A DNA stretch of 64,000 nucleotides, from assembly GCA_003707065.3 (NCBI GenBank), contig PPXM03000002.1:868001-932000 (forward strand). The letters are read 5' to 3'. Both the position numbers and the translations under genes were made by a program. Position 1 is the first letter of the stretch, and each line of letters opens with the position of its first letter. Under the pieces are notes generated by a model, which searched no databases, was not told where the DNA came from, and was given only the letters and a program-made list of their open reading frames with translations. The DNA is from Trigonopsis variabilis (taxonomy: Eukaryota > Ascomycota > Trigonopsidomycetes > Trigonopsidales > Trigonopsidaceae). Shown piece after piece: positions 43,800 through 55,552 of this stretch.

Positions 43800-45363
43800 T
43801 TAGGGTCCAACGATCGCTGCAATGCCAAAGCTAGCTATGGAGCCGGCAGTAAGCCCGATGGACAAAACCAGGGCCATCAGCCCTCCGGCGAAATCGACTT
43901 GATCAACAGATACATAATTAGAAATCGTCATCATGGAGCAACTGCCCAAATAGCCATTAGAAACACCAAAGACAAATTGTACTATAAAGTAAAAAAGATC
44001 GCTTTTGATGATGGCTTCTCTACCAGGAAGGTTACACATGAAAAGCAACAAGACGAGGAATATTCTGAGAAAGGAGCACAGAGCGAGTGTCTTGCCATTT
44101 TGAGTGACCAGTCGGTGATATGAGGGAATGGTTCTCCCACATACATCACCTATGTTCCATAAGAAGAACGCCAACATTATGAAAAAGTTGTCCGACGTCA
44201 ACAGAGACGTCTTAGAATGAACACTTGTGGTAGCAATGGCAAAGCAAGGAAAAAACATTGACAGACCAAATACATTAAACACAGTCAAAGCTGGTAGGCG
44301 CAGCTTGTAGAGAATGTGGAGCCTAAACTTGAAAGGATGCTTATGATCTTGCAGTTCATCTAAATCAAGATCCAATGGCTCTTCCAGACCATTATGAGAC
44401 CCATAGCCCACAGTGGTTATATCGATTGGACTAGACTCCGAGTTGAGATGAGGAGATACAAACGGATCGTTTTCAAAATCAACGAAACTCGACTGAGAAA
44501 GTCGATGGCCGACATGAGCATTAGGTTGATCATAAGAGGGAAGCGACGGATTGCTTGAAGACGCTGAAGGTGCTCGATCCAATTCCACAGGATGGGCCGC
44601 ATCATTCGATCCTTTGACATGACCTCTCTTAACCAAAACTTGGAAGAGAAAGAAACTTCCGACGAAAATAAATACAGCCACCACAAAGCTGCTAAAAGCA
44701 TCGATCTCATTATCAGTTGAATCGGACTCCAATGCCATCTTGCAAAGGATAAAGAGATAAGGTAGCACTCCGGCAACAGCTTGACCAACCATGAACCCCT
44801 GCACGTATTTCTCGTTCTGAAAGAGCTGAATATAAGAAAACAGTCCATTTTGACATAATGCTACTCCCACAGCTCCAACGACATTGATGACCATCAGAAT
44901 CCAAAAATATGCCACAGGATTCATACCCAAGAGAATGACACAGAGCAATGCTAGAACAGAGAATTCTACTATGAAAATTATGAGCGAATGGTTGATTCGC
45001 CTGATATAATTGACCTCTTGTTTCGAAAACGATAACCCAAACATAATCGCCGTGCTAGTAATGGAGCTCACGGTCATCATGCTACTATTTTTATTAGCAT
45101 TCGACATCTAAAGGTCATAGTTACCTCTGTAAATTGCGCTTTAGCGTCTCATGACCGTCTAATCGATGCAAAAAATACGGTGAAGCAGACATAAGACAAT
45201 TCCACGTCCATAACATACTCACACCTACCCAATTAGTCCTCCAGCAGATGCTCTGCTTACCTAGAAATACAAAAATCACGTAGACGACCCGATCGTAGCC
45301 TCTCTCAATGGGCGCATCTCTTTCATCGGCCTCATCTTGAGTCCCGACAGTTTCATATGACAT
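43800..45363 (-). CDS. FUN26: Equilibrative nucleoside transporter (ENT family)
   Basis: Predicted 495 aa from exons 45363-45261, 45224-45125 and 45084-43800 (introns 36 and 40 nt). The first membrane segment VVYVIFVFLG joins to VSMLWTWNCLMSASPYFLHRL, matching the ENT pattern (normally GIGTLLPWN...TA..YF); here the usual LPWN is LWTWN. About eleven hydrophobic segments follow, with a long acidic Ser-rich loop between segments 6 and 7 (about residues 255-330), then FGLSMFFPCFAIATTSV, NIGDVCGRTIPSYHRLV, VSNGYLGSCSMMTIS and FAGGLMALVLSIGLTAGS. The GDVCGR and NGYLGS motifs are characteristic. Fungal Fun26 relatives move nucleosides across the vacuolar membrane; the location here is inferred. Confidence 0.92.
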
Positions 45364-45682
45364 GCCGGATCAACGATATATGGGACGTCTGGCTGGTATA
45401 ATTAGCCCGTTTTCCTTGCTGCAGCTATTGGCTACACTAACCTATATGATTTGGCGTTAACTGCAGCTTATCTCCGCCCCTGACGACCAGTTCTGTACTC
45501 GATATGACTAACATGCGCTCACTATTACTTTTTACTTTTCAAATTTAATATAAGAAGACCTTTTAAATCGACCTTAATCTAGCAGTCATGTTGGAAAAAA
45601 TTCCAGTCTACAAGAAAAAGTTCCCTTTATACATTCCTTGCTACTTCGTAGCTCCTCTAACTATAGACAGACCTTTTCCAAC
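45364..45682. other. Intergenic, ENT transporter start to ILV3 stop
   Basis: About 320 nt between two minus-strand genes. It is AT-rich near 45530-45580 and holds the ENT promoter and ILV3 3' end. Nothing else seen. Confidence 0.45.
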
Positions 45683-47789
45683 CTACTCTGACTTCTCCGA
45701 ATCATTAAAATCTGTCACGCATCCATGACTAGCATCAGCAACAAGCTTGGCATATTTGTAAAGAGCGCCGTGCTGATATTTGAATGGCCTCGGTACAAAT
45801 GCAGCCTTGCGTTTCACAACTTCTTCCTCAGGAATAAGCCAGTTTATCTTTCGGTTTTCAACATCAATTTCAATCTCATCACCGTCCTTAACAAGGCCAA
45901 TGGGTCCACCAACTTGAGCTTCGGGGACAATATGTCCAATAAGGAAACCATGGCTGCCTCCCGAAAATCGTCCATCAGTCAACATGGCAACCTTCTTACC
46001 GAGACCAGCTCCCATAATGGCACTAGTGGGCTTGAGCATTTCAGGCATACCTGGTCCTCCTCGAGGGCCTTGATAGCTGATGACAACGACAGTGTTTCGA
46101 TCTCTAGGGATCTCACCTCGCTCTAAAGAGTGGATCAACTCACTTTCATCGGTGTAAACCTTGGCAGTACCCTTGAAATAGGTACCCTCTTTACCAGTGA
46201 TCTTGCCAACTGAACCGCCAGGAGCAAGAGATCCATAAAGAGTTTGAAGGTGTCCGGTCTTCTTAATAGGATTGCTAAGAGGACGAATAATCTGTTGACC
46301 AGGAGTGAGATCTGGCCAGCTCTCAAGATTCTCCCGCATGGTCTTACCAGTCACGGTCATCAGATCACCGTTAATGAGTCCTTCCTTGATCAAGAATTTG
46401 AGCACGGCAGGAGTTCCTCCATATTGTTGCAAATCAGCCATAACGTATTTACCGCTAGGCTTGAAATCTCCCAACAACGGAGTTCGGTCAGTGACGGCCT
46501 GAACGTCGTCCAAAGTAAGCTTGATGCCAACCGAGTGAGCCACAGCGATCAAATGAAGAACAGCATTGGTCGATCCACCAACAACAGTAACGTAAACCAT
46601 GGCATTCTCAAAGGCCTCTCGGGTCATAATATCCCTTGGTCGGATATTAAGCTCAAGAAGACGTCGGATAGCTTTACCTGAATCGATGCACTCTTGCAAT
46701 TTTTCTTTAGATTCAGCAGGGAAAGAAGAGGAACCGGGAAGCGTCATTCCCAAAGCCTCAGAAGCGGATGCCATGGTATTGGCGGTATACATGCCTCCGC
46801 AAGCACCTGCACCGGGGCAAGCGTGACGAATGATATCTTCACGAACATTATCGCTAATTTCATGAGAAATATACTGACCATAGGCCTGGAAGGCACTGAT
46901 GATATCTATTTCTTGTCCAGGTAATGATCCACAGTGTCCAGCTTTGATGGTGCCGCCATAAACCATCAGCGAGGGACGATTCAGACGACCCATGGCCATG
47001 AGAACACCGGGCATGTTCTTGTCACAACCAGGGATAGAGATATTTGCGTCATAGGATTGAGCGGCCATCACAGTTTCGACAGAATCGGCGATCAAATCTC
47101 GGGAAGGTAAAGAGTATGACATGCCAATGGTACCATTAGAAATACCATCGGAGACGCCAATGGTATTGAATTGCATGCCTTTAAGACCAGCACGTTCCAC
47201 TCCTTCTCGAACCTTGTCGTTCAAACCCAAAAGATGCATGTTGCATGGATTTCCCGAGTACCAGACCGAAGCAATACCAACCTGGGCTTTCTTCATATCA
47301 TCAGGACTGAAGCCCGTTGCGTACACTAGACGTTAGAAATCATCCAACATCCAGCCAACAGAGATCAGGTGATATTTCCCGTCTCGATGGAATCACAGAT
47401 CTTCCGATTGATCACACAAGGGTATAAAGAGTAAAGATAATACAGACAGAATAATAGGACATAAATATTGAAATGTAAGGTCAACAGACATTGTCCTTGG
47501 GATCAGATCTGATTAGCAAGCGTTTCCATCACAGACTTAGCCGGTAGCAGATAGCCGAGCATTGAAAAAATCACGAAAAGATTTTCTCTTTTGTTTCACT
47601 TACGCATTGCTTGAGATGCTCCTTGGCCTTTGTCGCTGGTAATGACCTTGGAGATCCGGTTGATTTCTTGATTTTTGGCATGGCTCGAACAGAATCCTCG
47701 GGATCTTGAGAGTCAGCGAGAGGCCACACCGATCCCACAACTTACCCTTGCTGTGACATGGTTAAAGACTTGATAAGGCGACTCCGCAT
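45683..47789 (-). CDS. ILV3: Dihydroxyacid dehydratase, mitochondrial
   Basis: Predicted 595 aa from exons 47789-47746, 47704-47604 and 47325-45683 (introns 41 and 278 nt). The spliced leader [19 protein letters not shown] is a typical mitochondrial presequence. [37 protein letters not shown] then enters the conserved body. Iron-sulfur cysteines are in GNPCNMH (about Cys76), [10 protein letters not shown] (about Cys149) and [15 protein letters not shown] (about Cys224). GRFSGGSHG and [12 protein letters not shown] sit near the C-terminus. The enzyme makes the 2-oxo acid precursors of valine, leucine and isoleucine. It is essential for branched-chain amino acid synthesis and resides in the mitochondrial matrix. 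Codon use is biased, as in the aldolase gene, suggesting high expression. Confidence 0.97.
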
Positions 47790-48407
47790 ATCTTATAGAA
47801 ACCTCAACGAATGCGGGGGTCGGTCGGCTCTATAAACGGAATAAGTAAGTGGAGATGAGAGAAGATAGGATTAAAAATCCTGATGTAACGGGCGGCGGAT
47901 TTGGAGTCAAGGTGATACCATGCCAACCCACCAGCCAATGAAATCGAGTAATATGTAATCCGCCCTGGGAAAGAAGACACTTGATCTGATAAACGGGCCG
48001 CTTTCGCTCCTCGATAAAAACACATTTTGGAAGATTAGAGGTGTAGCGATCCTTAATCACTATTACACATTGGCTGGGACACAAATTACTTCGTAATTCA
48101 CTACATTATGGTCATGTTTAATATCATGGGACTAGTCGTCGCTAGACAGTATCCGTCTCATTGTCGAGCCCATCGGGAAACGTCTCTCGCCTAAGTTGCT
48201 CTCGTCTGATGGGATAACACTTTTGAAAAAATAGCAATCTATAATATAAAAATCCATTTTGAGCTAGTACATCGATATATCACGGTCAATATAACTGTAT
48301 GTTTATGTTTGCACCCTCCTGTAGGCAGTATCATCATTTTTTGGTTCCATGCTAATTGACTCGACTGTGGTCCCAAATCACCGTTACACGGGAGAAAAAA
48401 TTCTGTC
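47790..48407. other. Divergent intergenic, ILV3 / Utp12-domain gene
   Basis: About 620 nt between two starts. A 73-codon minus frame with an ATG at 48025 (MCFYRGAKAARLSDQVSSFP...) is open but matches nothing I know. Its position inside the presumed ILV3 promoter makes it doubtful. Confidence 0.4.
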
Positions 48408-49094
48408 ATGACCGAACCAAGCACGCTCGGGAACGATCTACTTAGTACGGGAAATAAGTTGAATAATCTTTTAGAGCCTAGTCAAGAAAACCTTGATATC
48501 GATTCTATTGCTGAAATCCTTTCGAGTTTCGGTCACGGAGATGGGCAGTCGATAGAGGATAATGGTAATATTGAGGATCTGGTAAATACGGTCCAGCAAC
48601 TTGATTCATCTTGTGCTGCCAGATTGTTTGAATTATTGGCGGGCCAATTCCAGCCTCTTTCCACTACGGGTGATCAAGTTTTGGTCAAAGAGGACGAGTC
48701 AAAGTCGTCAAGTGAGCCTAGAATACCTACTAGAATATGTGTGGAGTGGCTCAAATGGATCATTCTCACTCATGGATCAAGCGAAGCTATGCAGGATCCT
48801 AATGTCCGGTCAGTCTTTGTTAACTTGATGTCTTCATTAAAGGGCCGGACGGATAAAATCTCGAGGGTGCTAGCACTCAAAGGACGAGTAGACATGTTGG
48901 AAATCCAAAACAAAATGAGGTCGCAAGCTCAAACCGACCATCGTCTACAGTTCTCTAGCACTAAGCCTTCAGAGGAAACGGTTGAACCAGCGATCGATGA
49001 TGTCAGCCACATGGTCAATGATGATCTAGAAAGCGTCTCAGAGAGCGATTACAGCTTGTCCGATGCTCAAGATCAAGATGACGAAGAAGAATGA
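48408..49094 (+). CDS. Stand-alone Utp12-domain protein (ribosome biogenesis)
   Basis: A 228-aa single-exon frame from the ATG at 48408. Residues about 55-165 resemble the Utp12 (small-subunit processome) domain found at the C-terminus of Utp5/WDR43, Utp12 and relatives: DLVNTVQQLDSSCAARLFELL, then CVEWLKWIILTHG, VRSVFVNLMSSLKGRTDKI, and SRVLALKGRVDMLEIQNKMR. The last stretch closely matches the end of WDR43/Utp5 as I recall it. A short acidic tail (DAQDQDDEEE) follows. No WD40 repeats precede it and the upstream DNA does not look coding. It may be a Utp9- or Utp5-like UtpA component reduced to its C-terminal domain, working in the nucleolus on 18S rRNA processing. Confidence 0.68.
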   Translation: MTEPSTLGNDLLSTGNKLNNLLEPSQENLDIDSIAEILSSFGHGDGQSIEDNGNIEDLVNTVQQLDSSCAARLFELLAGQFQPLSTTGDQVLVKEDESKSSSEPRIPTRICVEWLKWIILTHGSSEAMQDPNVRSVFVNLMSSLKGRTDKISRVLALKGRVDMLEIQNKMRSQAQTDHRLQFSSTKPSEETVEPAIDDVSHMVNDDLESVSESDYSLSDAQDQDDEEE

Positions 49095-49319
49095 TTTGTA
49101 TATTAGATGCATTGGGGTTTCCTTGGATACGACTACTGTCGTAGAGACTCACACATTATTCGTACATCTCGCCTTCCTCATTGAATACATTATTTCAGCA
49201 GATAATTTTGTCTAACCTCCTTTTCTGTTGCACCATCGAAACTCATCCTCCGCGTCTTGCGTTACACAAATCTTCAGTTACATGATACTGGCCCTTCTCG
49301 ACAATAAGCAATCGACCTC

Positions 49320-50190
49320 ATGACTCGACATTCCAAGAGAAAGTAAGAGAAAAAATCATTACGATATTAATTTTAGCACCGCTCTTGGTCATTTCACTGC
49401 GTACGAGAGATCTCAGCTACATCAGTATGGGACGCAGCGACACCATCTCACCAAGGACTCGTTCAAAGATCTAGATGCTTGTTGCTTATGTCTCGATAGC
49501 GCAAGAGACCCGGTTGCTTGTCCGCAATACGGTCATCTGTTCTGCCGTCAATGTATATTGGAGAATCTGGTGACTCAATCCTTAGCCTCCAAAGCCCAAG
49601 CCGACCAAGAAGTCCGACGGAAAGCTACAGAGGAGAAGCAAAGACGAGAAAAAGAAAAACAACAACGTGAACACGAGATCGAGGGTTTCCAAGCGCGTCA
49701 GCGAGCACAAGACTTGAAGTCCGAGACCAGAGAAACAGGGGCAAAAGATTCGCTCTTTTGGATTCCCAATAACACCCCCTCCGTTGATCCTAGCTCTAGA
49801 TCCATAGAGGGAACAAAATCTCTCATCTCTTGTCCGGGTGGAGATGCGCCACACGCGATATCGAGAAAGAAGCTCATCCAAGTCAACTTCTTTCTCGATC
49901 CCGAACAAAAAGGTGCTCAGGCTCGGATATGTCCTTCATGTAAACGCTCACTAACGACTTCATCGGTCTCGGGTGTCCTCCTCAAGAATTGTGGCCATGT
50001 GCTCTGCTCAGTGTGTTCTGACCAACTCTTGACACATAAACCTTCCGAGTGTCCTGTCTGCCAAGCAGTGATAGAGTCTAAAGGCGACAAGTCAAAGAAA
50101 GGAGTGGTCAAGCTTAGTCGTGAAGGTACGGGATACTCAGGTGGAGGCCGGGTCATCGTTGAGAAGAAAGAAGTCGCCTTTCAAGGCTGA
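49320..50190 (+). CDS. NOSIP-type RING/U-box E3 ubiquitin ligase
   Basis: Predicted 278 aa from exons 49320-49342 and 49377-50190 (34-nt intron). The joined start MTRHSKRNTALGHFTAYER, then QYGTQRHHLTKDSFKDLDAC, is the family hallmark (MTRH..NCTA...Y). The first half-RING CCLCLDSARDPVACPQYGHL keeps some Cys/His; a coiled coil with EEKQRREKEKQQREHEIE follows. The second RING (about residues 193-237) has CPSCKRSL, NCGHVLCSVC and CPVC. NOSIP-like proteins are nuclear E3 ligases that also associate with late spliceosomes in animals and fungi. Tandem with, and 225 bp after, the Utp12-domain gene. Confidence 0.88.
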
Positions 50191-50345
50191 TATCATTATC
50201 CATACTATACATCAAATAACTTTTCAGAATCCTAAATTCGAAGAGATTCGAACTCCTTCTGCATGAGCAACAGTTTCTTGATCCGGGAACGGTTGCTTGC
50301 AACAATTTTTGATCTGCCAGTTAGAATAGTCAGTCACAGGTATTC

Positions 50346-52786
50346 TTACTCTCTTTCCATCAAATATTTCAAATTCTCAATATATTGGACATCAAGACCG
50401 TCAATAGATGGTTGTGTCCGGTCTATGTTGGCCGAAGCCTGCTTAGAACATTGGTCCTGTTGTTCCAAAAGAAGCTTAGCCTGAGAGATACTCTTTTTAA
50501 CATTGGCGTCCAGTCCCTCGTAACTAGCAATGTGATTTTGCATTCGTCGTAGCTCCGAAAACCAGATTTCTTCTGCAACACTGAGCCGTTTCTCATGGGG
50601 GCCAGTTAGCCGGCCTATCAGAGCTTGGGCTCTAGAATCAAGCCTCTTCTGGCGCTCGGTAATCGACTGCAGGCGCTTCTGGGCCTCCTCAACACTAAAA
50701 GGCGCATCCTTCTTTTTTGAGAGAAGGTGAACTGTATCGTCCGCTCGATCCAACGCGTACTTTTCAAATAGCTGCTCAAGCTGACGTCGAAGAGCACTTC
50801 TCTGAAGTAGTAGCCTTCGGTGTAAAGCCAGGCCGTTTTTCTGTAGACGTTCCATAGTGGAGGCCACGACGGATTCTGCACAGGAAAGATAAGACAGGTG
50901 GATATCGGTGACTTCAGCTAATGGTTCTATCAGAGATGGTATCTTGATGCCGACGGCAGTTGCCACTTTCGAAATCTCTTTGGGAAAGTCGAATTCGCTT
51001 GAGATAAACGTAGGTTTAAACGGCATACGGGTCAAAAGAGAAACGCAATCCTCGTCATGCTTACCATCTGATGCTTCGAGGGTAACACTTGAGGTCTCTC
51101 TGGCCGAATCCTGAGAAGTATCAGCTTCCTTTAGCAATCTCAAGGGTGATCTCGGGGGTCGCATCTTTGCCAAACGTGATCCTCCAAGGCCAACATAATT
51201 ATCCAAAGAGGCGACTTCTATCGATTCGTAAGTTAAAACTAGTAGGTCGGAAGTATTGAAAATCAAGTCGACAATGATAGCGATACCACTGTTGCCGCCC
51301 TCGGCGGAGACTTGAAGATCACTTACTATTGAAGGGTGAGATTTAATAATAGCCGCAACCTCGTAATTCAGGGCGTCTAATGAATGCTCGTCCGATGGGA
51401 GATTCTCTTCCATCATCTTGACATTAAAGAAGTGCAACAGTTTATTCATCCAAGGCCGAAGGTCTATAAAATGGGTCCCGAATTGATGAAAGACGAAGAG
51501 ACATGAAGGAAAGTGCGCATTGACATGTAAATAGATAGAAGCGGTGAGAGCAGGCGGCGACTCTCCGAGGTCTAAACTGATTGTTTCCAAAAATATAAGA
51601 TCAACAGAGGAATATCTCTCGGCCACTATGGAGGAGATATTGGATTGCCACAAACACTTGAGTTTTGAATCTATCAGATAGATATCTATTCTGCCTCCTT
51701 GATAAGTTAGAATTAAGAAGGATAACCCGGTCTGAGGGTCACCGATAATTAAAGAATCAGTAACATCGAAAGCTTGATATAAATCTTTTGGATAAGGGGT
51801 AATCACGAAAGGTCCTTGTAGGGCGGGTTTGGAAGAAGCAGGCAAAGGCATATCGAAATACATAACCGAGCGATCAGGCTTCAATAGAATATCATCAAAG
51901 GATGACGAGCTTCCTTGGCGAAGGATACCGGAAAGCCATTGGAGTTGGGTCAACTTCAGCTCTTGGATAATAGCACTGCGGTTGTCCATTCTTGACTCCT
52001 GCTCCTCCACCACCACCGTATCAAAGATACTTCTCATCAGGTCCCTATCAATCTTGCATGTTCTAGGAATAAATGGACAGAGCCCGTAAATATCACCGTC
52101 GGCACTGCAAAGAAATAAAGAGAAAGGGCCCGGTGATGACCAGTCAGTAACAAGACCCATGACCATCGAAGTGAATACGTAGGAATCATCTTCATAGCCA
52201 AACGAATGTGTCGAATCGTTTGTGTTGGGTTGAGAAAAGCGCGCATCCAAGTAATGTGTTTGTTCGGGTACCAAGTTGGTTTGTGACACATCGACTAAAG
52301 TAAGAACGTTTCTAGAATATAGAATAGCTAGATGAGAGTCATGGCGCGAGAGGGGATGCCATAATGTTTTATAAATTGTTAATCGTGATTCATGAGAGGG
52401 TAAGTGAACCGTTTTGGAGAATATTTTCCGAGTATCATCTGATTTAGCTAACAATGCATCTGTCGGCAAGACGACTATGACAATCTCGAATTTCCCAATG
52501 ACCGCTAAGTATGATCCAGAGGGACTCATTGATAGAGATTGGATCTCGAAGCGGATATTCAGTGGCAGAGTCTAGAAGTAAGCAAAGAATCACACAAATT
52601 GGATCTCACCGTATATGACGGATCATCAGATATTGAACACTTGACCTCATTTCCTTCCGCTACAAAGATTTCATTCCCTCGGTGTGCTAATCTGTTCACT
52701 CGTCGTCCACTGTTCTCTAGCGAGTCTCTCGTCTTAGTAAACACGGCACGGTTCAATAGTCTCGCCGTAATAGGTGACGCAACCAT
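50346..52786 (-). CDS. NUP82: Nucleoporin Nup88/Nup82
   Basis: Predicted 800 aa from exons 52786-52610 and 52571-50346 (38-nt intron). The N-terminal two thirds looks like a beta-propeller: FVAEGNEVKCSISDDPSYT-TLPLNIRFEIQSLSMSPSGSY, YKTLWHPLSRHDSHLAILYS and DGDIYGLCPFIPRT. The last 200 residues are coiled coil (LLLQRSALRRQLEQLFEKYA, ITERQKRLDSRAQALIGRL, KSISQAKLLLEQQ). SLSMSPSGSYLAVIG with LWHPLS, and the propeller plus coiled-coil layout, match Nup88/Nup82, the cytoplasmic-face pore protein that binds Nup159/Nup214 and helps mRNA export. It is divergent from the cap-binding protein gene, also an RNA-export factor, which may be chance. Confidence 0.82.
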
Positions 52787-53268
52787 TTTCCACTTCCTTT
52801 AGTAGCGTCTTTTCAAGCCTTTAAAAGGGCCTTGTTGACAGTTTTGGAGGCCCTGCCTAGGCGCGTAGAGTGAAGAGAGATGGACCGTCACTACACTGTG
52901 TACTGCAGTCTGTCATCCCCGGCTCTTAAGTGAACCCAACACAATGTTCAGCCAGTTGAGAGATATGCCGATGCTCATGTATACCATAACGAGAAAGACT
53001 TTCCCAATAAGCGACTCATGCCAAGGAGGAAGAATTGAACTTTAGATAACTTAGCAGTCCAACAAGGGCTCCCCTCCTCCTAGTCGGAGACAAACTCCTA
53101 GTAGAATCCATATATGAAAGGAAACAATAGATTAAGCGTCATGAACAATTAAATACACTCTAAATGAGACTATGGGCCCATAATGGAAGGCCATGGACGG
53201 TCTGAAAATGTCTCGTCACTAAGGCCTACCTCACAAGACTTGCTCACTTCGCCGGCGCATCGACCAAA
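52787..53268. other. Divergent intergenic, NUP82 / CBC2
   Basis: About 480 nt between two starts. A direct repeat of CTCCTAGT occurs at about 53076 and 53094. No gene or tRNA is seen. Confidence 0.45.
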
Positions 53269-53838
53269 ATGAATACGGTCGAGCGAATGGATGCCTTGAG
53301 TGAATATACTCTCCGTAAAAGTGTACGTGGATGTGATGAAGTTATCTGATTACTAGAGGCAGCCCAATATCCGGCAATTACTCAATGATTCTGCCACTGT
53401 CTATGTGGGCAACTTGTAAGAAGCTATTCTCGATATTTCTGACTTCAGATCATTCTATACGACAGAGGAACAAATTTCAGAACTGTTTTCGAAGTAATAA
53501 TAATGGTTAGACAGCGTGGGCTAACGTTCAGGGTTGGTGAAATCAAGCGGATCATTATGGGACTGGACCGCTTTGAAAAGACTCCTTGCGGTTTCTGTTT
53601 CGTCGAGTATTACTCTCATGAAGACGTTTTGAAATGCATGAAGTATGTGAATCTCACTAAGCTCGACGAGCGGATCATTCGAACAGACATTGATCCCGGT
53701 TTTGAGGAGGGACGTCAATATGGGAGAGGAGCTAGCGGCGGTCAAGTAAGAGATGAATTCAGAGAAGAGTACGATCCAGGAAGAGGAGGCTATGGAAAGA
53801 AACAACGACTGGAGCCTCAGGAATACGATATGAGCTAA
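53269..53838 (+). CDS. CBC2: Nuclear cap-binding complex small subunit Cbc2/CBP20
   Basis: Predicted 154 aa from exons 53269-53322, 53357-53415, 53449-53493 and 53532-53838; introns are only 34, 33 and 38 nt. The spliced protein has the RRM with RNP2 [17 protein letters not shown] and RNP1 [16 protein letters not shown], preceded by an N-terminal arm and followed by [19 protein letters not shown] and [20 protein letters not shown], the cap-clamping C-terminus. Tyr and Phe residues of the cap stack are in place. It binds the m7G cap with Cbc1/CBP80 and supports splicing, export and decay control. The order and completeness of motifs across four small exons confirm the model. Confidence 0.97.
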
Positions 53839-54144
53839 GTGTTTCAACCAGTATGTATTTTAGTCTTCTTAAAATATGATAGCTATCGATGCAATCAATA
53901 CTTGAATCTTTTCATCTCTTCATCATTCTCATTATATCACTATATATCCGCTTTTTCGCAATCGGGCGATATGCAGTAGAAACTGCCCCTCACCGCTGAG
54001 GTCACGACGTTCATTTTACTACAGTACCCGTGAAATTAAGCAAAACATCCACCACCTATGATCTTATTGAGCCCATCACTTTACATTAAAGCATTCATTT
54101 TCGCAGCCAGCGACCGCATTCGTCTATCTCTGCTCAAACTAGTT
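53839..54144. other. Convergent intergenic, CBC2 / homeobox gene
   Basis: About 306 nt between two gene ends, AT-rich around 53920-53960. No other feature seen. Confidence 0.45.
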
Positions 54145-55552
54145 CTATTCATCAACCAACTTTTCACTCGTTTCCGATCCAGCATTATCTGAATCAGATA
54201 TATCATCCACTAGAGCTTGGATGCTCGTACCAGCACGTACTTGACTGGAGGGACCGGCCTGCACTTGGCCAACGGATTTAGTTGAAGAAGAATTGTTCAG
54301 CCGCCGACGGCGAGCATTGATGAACCAGTTCGAAATTTGGCTCATTGAGAGGTTCGTTTGTTTCATTAACATCTGCTTTTCCTCTACAGTGGGATATGGT
54401 TGTTCCGCATGCTCGTTCAGCCAGGATCTCAAAATATTGGTAACTTGACGAGGTAAATTGCCCCGTCGACCTCTTTTTTTGGTTGCAGCTGGTGAAGAGG
54501 TGACCGTGATTCCATCCAATGCTATTGTTCCTGGCTGCCCACCATACTGAGGAGGCATTGTCATTATTGATCCTGGCGCGAAACCTGTCTCATTGATAGG
54601 CCCTTGACTTGGCTCGCTTCTCAATGGCACTTCAGAATTGATGCCTGACATTGAAAATTGGGGAAGGTATTGCCCTTGGGAGGAACCTACATTTGCTTGA
54701 AGGTCCGATTGCTCATACCCACTATAACGAGATTGTTGCATTCTGTACCTCGAATCCTCATGTCCAGGTGCCACACTGAAATTCTCCACATGGCTATGCA
54801 GATCCGATTCCATAGGTCGATCTCGATAAGAGGAGCCGCCTATAGGGCCTCCGCTTCCTCCGTACATTCGCTCACCACTAGTCTCGTGGTACCTAGCTAG
54901 TCTTGTGTTTAGCATAGTCCGGTCATTCTCTCTCTCTATATTCGCCGGTGGTACATTCCCAGTGGGAGCAACCGAAGAGAGATGAGCGTCAGGGCGATGT
55001 CCATGTTCTGAATTAGGAAGAGGGCGATTGAAAGGAAGAGCATTTGCGTACTCGTATAGAACAGGATGCGAAGTCATTTTTTCAGAGGGAGAAGGAATAG
55101 GTAATGCGGACCGCGAGGGAGGTATAGCCATTGAGTAAGGAGGTGTAGAATCATGACCTGCTGCTGAAGATTGAGAATGAGGATTGTTAGTGTGCCAAGG
55201 TTGGGGAGAATGTGATGTAAAAGTTGAAAGGTAATAAGAATTAAACGTACTTAGGCCTGTAGGATGAGATAACTGCCCATTCGGGTCAGGCAAATGAGAT
55301 AATTGATGAGTTACCTCATTACTTTGCCGAGTACGTTGACGATCGGGAGCGAGAGTAATAGGCGGCTGAACTGGAGAAGGAGAGGATACATTATCTCGGC
55401 TAGGCCAGTCGGAGGAAGAAGGGTAGGCCGATTGAGGCAGAGGAGGATGATTCGAAAATTCAGGGAGAATCTGGAATTAAAATAAGCCAAAAAGGATAAG
55501 AACTTACCTCATGCAAGTTAGGGATATTAGGCATACTCAGAATGGATGACAT
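54145..55552 (-). CDS. TALE-class homeodomain transcription factor
   Basis: Predicted 456 aa from exons 55552-55508 (MSSILSMPNIPNLHE) and 55470-54145 (37-nt intron). The first 340 residues are low-complexity, rich in Ser, Pro, Tyr and Gln. The homeodomain (about residues 345-408) starts KKRGRRGNLPRQVTNILRSW, has the three-residue loop extension with EQPYPTVEEKQ, and ends in the recognition helix ISNWFINARRRR. An acidic end (SDSDNAGSETSEKLVDE) follows. Such TALE proteins in fungi control development and mating-related programmes; the role here is unknown. Upstream DNA to about 56.4 kb is purine-rich with several potential splice sites, so a long leader with untranslated introns is likely. No partner homeodomain gene is adjacent. 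Confidence 0.88.

Noticed and set aside
47804-48084. Two overlapping minus-strand frames upstream of ILV3
   Set aside because: They lie where the ILV3 promoter should be, show no motif, and cannot be spliced to the ILV3 leader, which has its own good start.
50221-50345. GAGTTCGAATCTC on the minus strand, resembling a tRNA B box with a T stem
   Set aside because: No matching acceptor stem, A box or anticodon arm could be placed at the required distances.
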